Both the position numbers and the translations under genes were made by a program. 41,828 bases of DNA, from assembly GCA_023091735.1 (NCBI GenBank), contig JALKBU010000414.1, forward strand, positions 1-41,828, written 5' to 3'. Numbering within the stretch: position 1 is the stretch's first letter; each line of letters begins with the position of its first letter. This DNA is from Trichomonas tenax (lineage: Eukaryota; Parabasalia; Trichomonadida; Trichomonadidae). Below the pieces are notes generated by a model. The model saw only the letters and a list, made by a program, of their open reading frames with translations. It did no database searches and was not told the origin of the DNA. Positions 30,073 through 39,200 of the stretch are shown piece by piece.

Positions 30073-31186
30073 TGTAAATTTTGAATTGTAGCTTAGAAGT
30101 GTTTCAACTGAAAATAATGAATTTGAGCGACCAAAATTGTAAAATTTTTGATTAGCATATATAAATCATCGGTAAGATTTCCTTTTCTAAGCTCGAACGA
30201 TAGGTGTCATCTCACCCAATTAAGATAACTTTATACACAATGTATTTAAATGCTAAATACATTCACTTATTTTTTGAATACTTTCAAAAACAAAAATATC
30301 TTAAAATATTAATCACTACAAATGATAGAGTAACTATCAAAACGGTTTAATGAAAAACTGACATTTAATTTTTGTAATTTTACTTCTCATTCTGAATCTC
30401 GGACAAAAGAAATTGCATGGTAATTATCTAACATTCCTTATACACTTACCTTGTAGAACTATTGGTTAGTTAATTCTCAGTTCTTTCATGTTGATAATTA
30501 TTGATATAAATTTCGATTTCTAAATATGTTCATATTTGATTAGTTTTACAAATAGACATAAAATGCAAGTGCAAAAGCTTCATCGAAACATTAAGTGTTT
30601 ATTGTATTGCGCGTCTAGAAATTCATTCCATAATATGATTTTTTAATAAATCCGATAAGAATTTTCACATTGTCGCAGTCGTACTTCCTGCGTGAAAACA
30701 AAGCAATATTCGATGATTTTAAAGATAATTTAGTTTTTCAAAATTTAATAAAGCTACAGTCTATCTACTATTAAAAACCGGCTTATAAACCATGGTTATA
30801 TATTATCCATATATTAAAGTCAGAGTTCAACGAAATTCTAACTATCAATATTTTGGAACTCTTTTAAAACAAAATTAATTAGCTCCATATTTTACAGGGA
30901 GTACCAACTTTATGTAGTGATATTTAAAGAATTATACATTGAGCATGATATTCATCGTAAGTGTATGATGCAATTTCGGCGTCCATTAGATCCAAAAATG
31001 TGACAACACTTCACTCCAGTTTCCAATTTCAGTCTCATTATTTTCAAGAATTCTCTCAATTACAGTACCCCATGGGGACACTTATAACACTGCCAAAGTT
31101 TCAGCCTCCAGTTCTGAGGGTCCAGGTTGAAACACTTCTTTGTAACTTGTCACTCAAATCTTGGGGATTTTTGAATAATTTCCCGA
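30073..31186. other. Spacer between element copies
   Basis: AT-rich DNA, except for a less AT-rich stretch at about 31000-31180. There a plus frame from 30967 runs about 80 codons until it enters element copy B. That frame may be a relic of a gene disrupted by the insertion, but no family is recognised. Confidence 0.35.
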
Positions 31187-31204
31187 AATATAATATCTAC
31201 GTTA
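31187..31204 (+). repeat. 18-bp direct repeat, left copy
   Basis: AATATAATATCTACGTTA is repeated exactly at 33619-33636. The two copies bracket element copy B plus the foldback element. Confidence 0.8.
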
Positions 31205-31879
31205 AAAGGAGGGGAACTTTTTTCCAATTTTTTCGGAGTTTCTTCTCTTCAGTAAACTTTTTCCTATGACAAGTTGCAGCAATTCTGCTACTTTCATTAG
31301 ACTAAGCAAAAGGAATGCCGCTAGTTTACAATAGACATTATCGACGAAAGCAAAATCTATTAAAGAGATATTATCGAATTAACCTGCGCTTTAACAATTA
31401 TTTGATATTCCAGGGTTCTATAGCACACTTATTAGATTGCGCTACTTTTGAGACGTTTTCGATGTATGAAATAATCGCAATATTTTCGATCTTTGTCAAA
31501 ATGCTACAATTTTGACTGTAGGTCGCAACATATAAAGAATATATATATCATTTATGTTACAGAAGTACTTTTCAAGTCATTAGAGTGAGCCAGTTTTATA
31601 ATACAAAATGGAATTTACGAACAGATGAGATTCATGGTTAAAAATACTCTGTTACTGAATGCGCATGATACTTTTCTAACATTTACATCAGTAAAATGTT
31701 GATTTACCTTTATTACAAACTTAATCGAAATTCCAAAAGACCAAAAATGATAAAACCTAACCTCTGTTTGTACAAAATGCTATTTCCATGTAATCAGGAT
31801 ACAATTAACTATGCTGTTAGACTTAATTCGTATGAGAATTTTGAAAAAAAAATCATATTTATGTTATAACATAAGCAAA

Positions 31880-32655
31880 CTTTGTGGAGCATATATTTGA
31901 AAAGTGAACTTAAAGATTCTCTCTACTTTCTTTATGAAAAATCTTATAAAATGGATAATTATTTTGAATATTAGTTACAAAACACAAATATTTTCAAGTT
32001 CCAATATTCTCACTATAATATATTCAACTAAGAAATTATTTCATTTATGAACTCACACGATAATATGATGTCTGGGCTCATTCCAATTGCAGAATATGGT
32101 GCTGCAACAGCTGAAGGAAATGATAGTAACAAATTTTACTACTCTAGTATACATAAATGTTATGTTCTTACCATAATTATAATGAGCAATTATAGAGAAT
32201 CTAGGAATAGCTTGTATAGAGCGTGATTTTCTTTGCACATACCATCATAAGTAGCAGAATATGTATGTGATCTGGATTTACTCGAGATCCAACCCAAAAA
32301 TAACTGTATATTCCTTTGATTCACTCAAAAATATGAACAAATCCATCTTATCTCAATAGGCATTATTATTCTATTAGTTCTGTACTTTTAAATCTAATAT
32401 ATGCAAATGCCATGCTATAATATATGAACAAATCAGTATTTTTCATAAAAATGTTTTAATTTTGTAGTATTAAATCAATGTCAGGTGAAAATTTTCAATA
32501 TAACATGCATCGATCAAGTATTTAATCTAAATGATGCGCTTCATGTGACTATTTAAGTCCCCATTGACCGAGATATCAATTTGATTTTATCGAAAAATTG
32601 AACAATTTATATATTTGAAGTGTGATAATACTATACTTGCAATTTAATATCAAGT
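31880..32655. other. Sequence present in copy B but absent from copy A
   Basis: Copy A joins TTATAACATATG directly to AAAATGTTCG, whereas copy B has about 780 extra bases between the matching points. No terminal repeats are obvious at its ends. It contains a 59-codon frame. Either B has an insertion, or A and other copies are internally deleted derivatives of a longer element. Confidence 0.6.
32047..32226 (+). CDS. Possible small ORF, 59 aa, inside copy B
   Basis: An ATG frame, preceded by TTTCATTT, encodes 59 residues beginning MNSHDNMMSGLIPIAEYGAA and ends in TGA. The first half is less AT-rich and protein-like. It might be a remnant of the element's own gene, a captured gene fragment, or chance. 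No family is recognised. Confidence 0.2.
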   Translation: MNSHDNMMSGLIPIAEYGAATAEGNDSNKFYYSSIHKCYVLTIIIMSNYRESRNSLYRA

Positions 32656-32991
32656 GAGACAAGTAAATGTTCGATATTTGCATTTTTTGCTCGAAATACT
32701 ATTTCAATCTGGATGATTGGCTCACACAAATGACTGCCGCTCGTATATTATTTGTTCCCCATTGGGTGTGGGGCCTACTGTGTGAGATCGAAGGCAATTG
32801 GTAGTAAAAGGCGAAGTGTATAATAATCCGTCAAATGAAAAGTGGTGCTTTACATGTCAGATTTGAAATGTAAAGCAGGGTTTTAAAATTAGAGGGGTAG
32901 GGTCTCAATCATAAAAAGTGACAAATATGATTTTGCCTTTTTCATACAAGAGCGAAGTGAAGAGAGACAGTCGCATCTAGTTTTTGCTACT

Positions 32992-33037
32992 CCAGGACGA
33001 AATCGGAATTTCAATAATTTAGCCGATTTCGTCCTGG
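32992..33037. repeat. Perfect 15-bp hairpin in left arm of the foldback element
   Basis: CCAGGACGAAATCGG (32992-33006) and CCGATTTCGTCCTGG (33023-33037) are exact inverted repeats with a 16-base loop. The same hairpin, with one change near its tip, is at 33380-33425. Confidence 0.85.
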
Positions 33038-33048
33038 ATGAGTTTGTA

Positions 33049-33115
33049 GGCATTCTTTGCACCAAATCAGACCTGATGTTAGCATTTCAGATGTATTCTG
33101 GTGCAAAGGATGCAT
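33049..33115. repeat. Second hairpin, left arm
   Basis: GGCATTCTTTGCACCA (about 33049-33064) is matched inversely by TGGTGCAAAGGATGC (about 33101-33115), with one mismatch. It marks the inner end of the left arm. Confidence 0.65.
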
Positions 33116-33379
33116 GCAAACTTTATTTTTTTAAAGTAATTGTAAAAAATTAATATACTATTAAAATCGCATAAATGATGACCTTGGTTAATGAAAGTGA
33201 CATATATTTGGTTATAATTCATTTTTATTCAATATTTTTTTATTTTAAATAACACTTTCAAAATCTCATTGTAAGAAAATTTAATATGATAAATATAATC
33301 GAAAACGCGCATGCTTTAAATACACGTCATATCCTCACTTCACAGACAACTTTGGTGCAAAGAATGCCTACAAACTCGT

Positions 33380-33425
33380 CCAGGACGAAATCGGCTAAAT
33401 TATTGAAATTCCGATTTCGTCCTAG
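33380..33425. repeat. Hairpin in right arm of the foldback element
   Basis: CCAGGACGAAATCGG (33380-33394) and CCGATTTCGTCCTAG (33411-33425) form the counterpart of the left-arm hairpin, with one mismatch in the stem. Confidence 0.8.
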
Positions 33426-33618
33426 AGTAGCAAAAACTAGATGCGGCTGTCTCAAAGACACCATGGGGACCCATCCTCACGCTGTCTTTAAGATAGTCGC
33501 AATTATTTTTTCATGAAGTCACTTTTGGAGTCACACCCTTTTTATTATATGTCAGATTCATATGTCAAATATGACATGTAAATCATCACTTTTCGTTTGA
33601 CGGAATATTATACGCAGC

Positions 33619-33636
33619 AATATAATATCTACGTTA
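33619..33636 (+). repeat. 18-bp direct repeat, right copy
   Basis: AATATAATATCTACGTTA, identical to 31187-31204. Confidence 0.8.
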
Positions 33637-33785
33637 TACTTAAAATCTAAATGTCAACTAAAAATCATAGATTTTGTGTTTTGAGTGTCAATGAGTCACC
33701 TTGTAAAGTGTCAGATTATCAGATTTTGAAAAGGTGACATTCAATGTAAAATGAAAAATGTCAAAACATTTGATCACATCAATCT

Positions 33786-33795
33786 TCACTTTTTT
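33786..33795 (+). promoter_or_regulatory. Initiator of the homeodomain gene
   Basis: TCACTTTTTT fits the trichomonad initiator TCAYTW. The +1 A at 33788 gives a 24-nt leader to the ATG at 33812. Confidence 0.65.
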
Positions 33796-33811
33796 GTAAA
33801 CCAATTCTCAA

Positions 33812-34294
33812 ATGAATCTTTTTCAATCTTCTTCTCCTTTCATTGGTCAAATGGTTGGCTGCGGGAGGGTATTTGCCAGCGCTTTTCTGTTCAATCGCGG
33901 TATAGTTCCTGCGCCCGCACAACAAAAAGAGAACAATAATGAAAATCAAAACCCCAAAGCTGATGCTATTCAAGCAGAGACCAATGGAAATAATGCAAAT
34001 GTGGCAGCAGAAAACCCTCCAAAGAAAGGCCCACACGGACACGTGAAAGGCGCAAATATTCAGGCACACACAAAGAATATTTTGCTAAAATGGTTGCTTG
34101 ATCATAGAGATTCACCTTATGCGAGCACTCTTGATAGGAGAGTTTTGATGAAACAAACAGGATTGACTGATAAGCAAATCAAAACTTGGCTCACGAATGC
34201 AAGAATCAGATATAGAGGTATCCTTGGTAAAATCCCTGAGCAGGCTTTAAAGAAGGCGCAAGCTAAATTGCTAAATAATGCTCCAAAAACTTAG
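33812..34294 (+). CDS. Small TALE/KN-type homeodomain protein
   Basis: A 160-residue nuclear DNA-binding protein. Residues about 85-137 are a homeodomain of the KN (TALE) class: NILLKWLLDHRDSPYASTLD contains the three-residue-loop-type spacing with Pro-Tyr, then LMKQTGLTDKQIKTWLTNAR carries the recognition helix, with W126, N129 and R131 in the WxxNxR pattern. Residues 31-75 are an Asn/Gln/Ala-rich, probably disordered, stretch; the first 30 are hydrophobic/Ser-rich and unexplained. No other domain is present. A TCACTTTT initiator sits 24 nt upstream. The foldback element ends about 200 bases before the gene, so its sequence may influence expression (inference). A Myb-like protein is unlikely given the recognition helix. 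Confidence 0.82.
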   Translation: MNLFQSSSPFIGQMVGCGRVFASAFLFNRGIVPAPAQQKENNNENQNPKADAIQAETNGNNANVAAENPPKKGPHGHVKGANIQAHTKNILLKWLLDHRDSPYASTLDRRVLMKQTGLTDKQIKTWLTNARIRYRGILGKIPEQALKKAQAKLLNNAPKT

Positions 34295-34854
34295 ATTCGA
34301 TTTAACTCATCGAATTTCTATATTATTTGTTATATGATTGACTTCCTTTTCACATCCGAATGTATGCTGTCTTAATAAAATTGTTTTTTTATAATTCCTA
34401 ATTTGATTCATCTTTAAATCTCGTTTTCCAATAATTATTCTCGTGACCACATCTCAGATTATGTGTGTAGATATTAAATGTTATATATTCATCTTTGTTT
34501 ATTGATAATAAAGTCCATTTTCACTTCGTTTGTTGAACAAAAACATTATTGCAATTTTGTTGATTTCATGATGAATTCTTATCAAGCTACTAAAACAAAA
34601 CAGAACTGCTGATAAATTAATTTGCAAAATTCGCATTTCATGTCAGAAAATCAAATTTTTATAAAGTTTTTCAAAAGAGCACATTCTAAATATATATGTT
34701 TTTAATCCCAGAATGTGTATATTTAGAAGAAGCGGCGAAAGAAGGAATGATTGGTTTGGAGAAATATCTAATTTTTGGAATTTGTTCACATCAATCTTCT
34801 GACGCGTAAAGCAGGCAAAAATATTTTACACGACGAAAGATTTTCAAAAATATT
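34295..34854. other. Intergenic, promoter region of the EF-hand gene
   Basis: AT-rich spacer between two plus-strand genes. It contains a TTCATGTCAG sequence near 34637 related to the recurrent motif, and TTCACATCAATC near 34785, a weak initiator candidate. No gene is seen. Confidence 0.45.
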
Positions 34855-36168
34855 ATGAAACAAAGAATTTCAGATTCAGATTTTCTATTTTGGATTTCGA
34901 GCGACGAACTATCAACAGATTTCACGTACCTGAAGACATTTCTAGAAAACAAATCTACTGAATACTCGAAATTCATGAAATTATTTTTGATTCCAGGCAA
35001 ACAATACGCAGAAGAGAAAGAAATCGCGCAGTTAAAGCAAAAGTCAACGAATCCATTCGCAAAGGTCATACTATCATCAAGCATTGATTCACTTTGCCGT
35101 TTAAAAAATATTCCAATCGACATAAAACCTCATGATTTCGAGGATATTTTCAAGACATGCTTTTTCTTGCCTGAATTCATCAGCAGATCGTTGTTTAGTT
35201 TAATGACTCTAAAAATTTACAATAAAAAAGCGAAAACCATCAAATTTAAGGACATAATCAAGTTTATGTCCGAAAATTTTGCGAAGTCCACAATTGATGA
35301 TCTCTTCTTTTTCACTCTATCAGAAGATATCAAAGCAAAGTACTGCAAAACACAGTGTTTATTCAAAATATTATACAGATTCGTGAGTACAGACAAAAGG
35401 TTCGCTAATTTGGATCTAGAATCACAAGGATGTCTCACAAAAGAACAAAAAATCAACATTTTATCCGATTTCGCGATATACATCGGTGCAAAGATAGAAA
35501 CAGTCTTCGACTCAGAGATGCATGGCCGTTTGGAGCGAAGAAATATGACTTTAGACCTTTTTATCAAAGCATTAGATAACTTTGCATTATTCGATCATTT
35601 CATTGTTGTTTTGTCAAAATTTAAGCAGCTGCAGTCCTCTACAACCGATTTCCTATCATTTAAGGAGCTTTCTGAGTACGACAGACAAAGAGTTGACCAA
35701 GAAATCCTTAAAAGAGTTTTAGCATTTCTTTCGAACAAATCAGACAATATTTCGTTCTACACTTTCGTCAAATTCGTCACATTCCTCGAGGACAAAGCTT
35801 CCGTCGGTGCCTTGAACTTCTGGTTCAAAGTTTGCGATATTGATGAAGACGGATTTATCAGCGTTGGCGAAATGGAATATTTATACAAGAAACAAGTTAA
35901 AAAGCTTAAATCCATTGGATTTGATGTCGATCCTTTCGAGTTGATTCTTCCGCAGCTGATGGACGCCATTGCTGTGAGAGGAACACAAGTTTCTCGCAAA
36001 GATTTGAGGAATTCAGGAAGATGGATGAATTTCTTCAACATTTTGGTGGATCCGAAGATGTATAATGAAGCGGACTTTAAAGATCCATTATTCAGCTTTG
36101 CTCTCAATGCTTCTACTGTACAAACATCTCTTTGGGATGAATACGTTGAGCGCCAGAAATATAATTAA
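34855..36168 (+). CDS. PP2A regulatory subunit B''-like EF-hand protein
   Basis: A 437-residue protein matching the PR72/PR130/TON2-type B'' regulatory subunits of protein phosphatase 2A, which target the phosphatase and bind Ca2+. The strongest part is residues 315-412: LNFWFKVCDIDEDGFISVGE contains a canonical EF-hand loop (Asp328, Asp330, Asp332, Ile335, Glu339), followed by MEYLYKKQ, the conserved stretch through LPQLMDAI, and the closing NFFNILVDP and FKDPLF typical of this family. The N-terminal half is helical, with a degenerate first EF-hand region at about 165-220. Length is close to the B'' core. No clear initiator is adjacent. The stop is TAAA, doubling as a poly(A) signal. Confidence 0.85.
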   Translation: MKQRISDSDFLFWISSDELSTDFTYLKTFLENKSTEYSKFMKLFLIPGKQYAEEKEIAQLKQKSTNPFAKVILSSSIDSLCRLKNIPIDIKPHDFEDIFKTCFFLPEFISRSLFSLMTLKIYNKKAKTIKFKDIIKFMSENFAKSTIDDLFFFTLSEDIKAKYCKTQCLFKILYRFVSTDKRFANLDLESQGCLTKEQKINILSDFAIYIGAKIETVFDSEMHGRLERRNMTLDLFIKALDNFALFDHFIVVLSKFKQLQSSTTDFLSFKELSEYDRQRVDQEILKRVLAFLSNKSDNISFYTFVKFVTFLEDKASVGALNFWFKVCDIDEDGFISVGEMEYLYKKQVKKLKSIGFDVDPFELILPQLMDAIAVRGTQVSRKDLRNSGRWMNFFNILVDPKMYNEADFKDPLFSFALNASTVQTSLWDEYVERQKYN

Positions 36169-36237
36169 AAAATATTTTGTTTGTTTGTTATTATTTGATA
36201 TAAAGTTAAAATACACAGTTTTTTATAATAAATAATA

Positions 36238-39200
36238 TTAGTTGATTGATTCAACAACAGGGAGATTACCAAGTGATATATTCTGTGGAATTGGTTGTGC
36301 TGAGATAACTGTTGTCTTCTGTGGTGGTGTGATGATGTATGCCATCTGTTCACCTTTACCTTTGAGGAAGATTTTACCTCTCTCTGCGACATTGAAGCCT
36401 TTGTCCTTGATCAAGTCGTATGTCGCCTGGCTGATCTGGATCATGTTGGGGATGTCTGTACTCTGGAGTCTTGATGCGACGTTGATTGGGTCACCAATGA
36501 TATCGAACAGTGGTTTATCGATACCAAGAACACCAGCAATGAGTGGACCACCTGTGTTGATACCGATTCTGACTGAAAGTGAAGCTTCGAGGATTTCGTT
36601 GGCTTCTTCAAGTCCGTGGAGTGCTCCGATAGCGAAGTTAATCATTTCAGTTGCGTGAACATCAGGAGAGACATCAGGATTGAACAAACCAGCAGCAGCC
36701 ATGTAGACATCACCGATAAGTTTGATCTTAATGAGCGTTGGGAACTTAGGAACGAGTTCATCATAGAAGTTGAAGATACGGCCGAGATTCTGCATGATTT
36801 GTCTGGCTGTGAGCGTTGCTGCGTAGTCAGAGAATTTCTGGATATCGATGAAAATGATTGTTGCGGAGTTAACTGTGAATGAGATCTCTGTTTCACCGGC
36901 GTTCATCTTCTGGACAATCATCGGTGGAAGAATCTGGTTGAGAAGTCTTTCAGCGGACTTCTTAGCTTCTTCGACTTGCCTCATCTGGCGCTCGATCTGA
37001 GTCTGATCATTGGCAATGAGGGCGAAAGCTATACCTCTGTTCATGCACAAAAGAGTTGACTCGAGAACAATCTTTGTGCCATCATCCTTCAGGCCTCTGA
37101 TCTTTGATGTGTATGTCATTGCTGCCTGGTTCTGCTTCATGAGCTGCGCCTGTCTGTAGAGTCTGTCGTTTGGCGACAACTCAACTGATGTGATTGATGT
37201 GTTTGTTGTTGTTGTCGTGGCGCTGACTGTATTGAGTGTTGTGGCTGGGATCAAAGAAGACAGTGCTTGACCAAGAAGCTGCTCTGGTGTGTAACCGAAC
37301 ATTGTGGAGGCGGCTGTGTTCATGGCTTCGATTGTGAGTTCCGAAGACAATGAGAAAATGGCGTTTGGTGATGAATCAATGACAGCATGTTCTGCAGACA
37401 GCTGCTGAACTCTTGTTGACTTTGTCTTACCAATGATCAAGTTCAAAAGCGAAGCATTGGCGATGACCTGTGATGGTGGGAATCTGGACATAAGGATTCT
37501 AAATACTGCAAATGAAGACTGCAAGTATTTGATAATGATTTCTTCGAAAATGAAGAACAAGAAGCAGCATAATATGCAAGCGATCATTAAGATCAAAACT
37601 TCCTTTGTGAAGTTGTCTTCCAAGTCCTTTGCGGAACTAATAATGTAATCCTGCTCCTTCTCAAGTAACGGGAGCAAGTGGTAGAAGCAGATGTGCTCTA
37701 AAACGACAAATGACGGGAATTGAAGAACAGGTCTTTTAAGAGCCAAATCGAAGTAAACATCTTGGGACAATTTGATGAAAATCGTCATCAAAACTTCGAG
37801 CGAAGCGCAGTGATAGTTGTTGTGCATATCGGTAATGTTATCGTTGACGTTCTGAGCACATGTGGCATCATATGAAAGACTATCGATAAAGTCTGAATAT
37901 CTGTTGATTGGGTTCGTTCCATTTGTGAAAACAGTTAAATCATAATGCGACTCTTCAGCAACACTTCTTGCATCAGCCATATAGCTAAGGATGATATCTT
38001 GGGAAGCGTAAGGAGTATCGCCCTGCTGGATGAGAATAGCTGTCATGTAAGCAAGGGAAACAGTCTCGATAACGCTTGGGAATCTTCTTGATGAGAGATC
38101 AGCCCAATGGCTTAAATCTTTGAAGTTTTTGTTTGTTGATGTGAATTTAAAGAAGAGAAGAAGCCACAATATTGTTGTAATCAATGATGTCAAAACCAGC
38201 AAGATCGGGAATATGATTCTTGGAAATCTAAATGGCTCAATGTATGCTGCAGCACCAGAATCTTTGTCCTGCTCATCCTTCTTTGTTGAAATCGGTCTAG
38301 AAGCTTCAATGAACGTGTCTTTAGGCGTCAGCATCAGGTTAGCGAAGAAATCTTTGACTTCATGAATGAAGTACAAATAAATAATGAAGGAAGGTAAGAA
38401 AATGAGCAAGAAAATACCCAATGAACCGAATATAGAAATCCAAATCATGACCTTCGAGAAATCTTGTGAAGTATCGGCTTCACGCTCAGCAAAGATGTCA
38501 ATGTGACCGAGAATTGTCTGGTAAATAACTGGAATGTTTTGAACGACTTCGCACATCTCACGAGATTCGTTCCAAACTGTTGCGTTTTTGCCATTGAGTT
38601 CTTCTGTTGCTAAAACGATCTTGAAAAGATAACCAAGGAGACCACGCTCTGATGTCAGAGCTGTGCCTAACGGCTCACCAGAGTCTGAGCAATAAATACC
38701 AACACCATTGAGAATGAAGTCCTGAGATAGCTTAATCAAGTCGTAATCATCCTTTGCGAGATTGGACAATGACTTACTCATCTTGTCGATCATCGAAATA
38801 CCTTCAGCAGCGGATGATCGAAGAACGCCGATTGTATCTGAATTAATATCAACGTAAGGTGTCTCAAGGCTTGTGTTGACCCCTATGTAATAGTCGACTA
38901 TTTGTTTTGGAAGAGATAAACCAACAGAGTTCGACCAAAGGGTTGCAACGGCCATGAAACCGACGACATAGCTTTCGAATGTTTGCGCAATATAAGCAAT
39001 AAGGTTGACTATGTTGCTGCGGCTTGAGAAGAGATAGAAAGAGCCGATAAGCATACATATTGATGCAACAACAACAATGAATGTCTTGACGATGACTGCA
39101 ACTTGCAATGAAATAAGCATTCTCGAAGAAACGTTATCGATGGCTCTTCTGAGTGCGAATCTCAGCTTTGGCTTTGAGAAAACTCTCGAAGCTTGTTCTT

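Larger units (their letters stand above)
31204..32817. mobile_element. Transposon copy B, with internal insertion and lost right end
   Basis: The left part (31204 to about 31880) repeats copy A from AAAAGGAGGGGAACTT onward. Shared stretches include TCGGAGTTTCTTCTCTTCAG and TTTTCGATGTATGAAATAAT. The right part (about 32656-32816) repeats copy A's end, including GGATGATTGGCTCAC and TGACTGCCGCTC. Between them is about 780 bases absent from A. The final terminal repeat is missing: after GGCGAAGT the sequence passes straight into the foldback element at 32818. It is thus an older, rearranged copy. Confidence 0.75.
32818..33613. mobile_element. Foldback/MITE-like element with long inverted repeats (796 bp)
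   Basis: The two ends are inverted repeats: GTATAATAATCCGTCAAA at 32818 and, on the minus strand from 33613, GTATAATATTCCGTCAAA. Similarity extends inward about 240-270 bases. The best block is 32965-33066 against the reverse complement of 33351-33452, about 102 bases with only a few differences. Each arm has its own hairpin. There is no coding capacity. Both ends carry TTACATGTCA (32850-32859; complement at 33572-33581) and an outward-facing CACTTTTCRTTTGACGG sequence resembling the extended initiator. No target duplication is obvious. It is inserted at the end of copy B and ends about 200 bases before the homeodomain gene. Confidence 0.85.
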
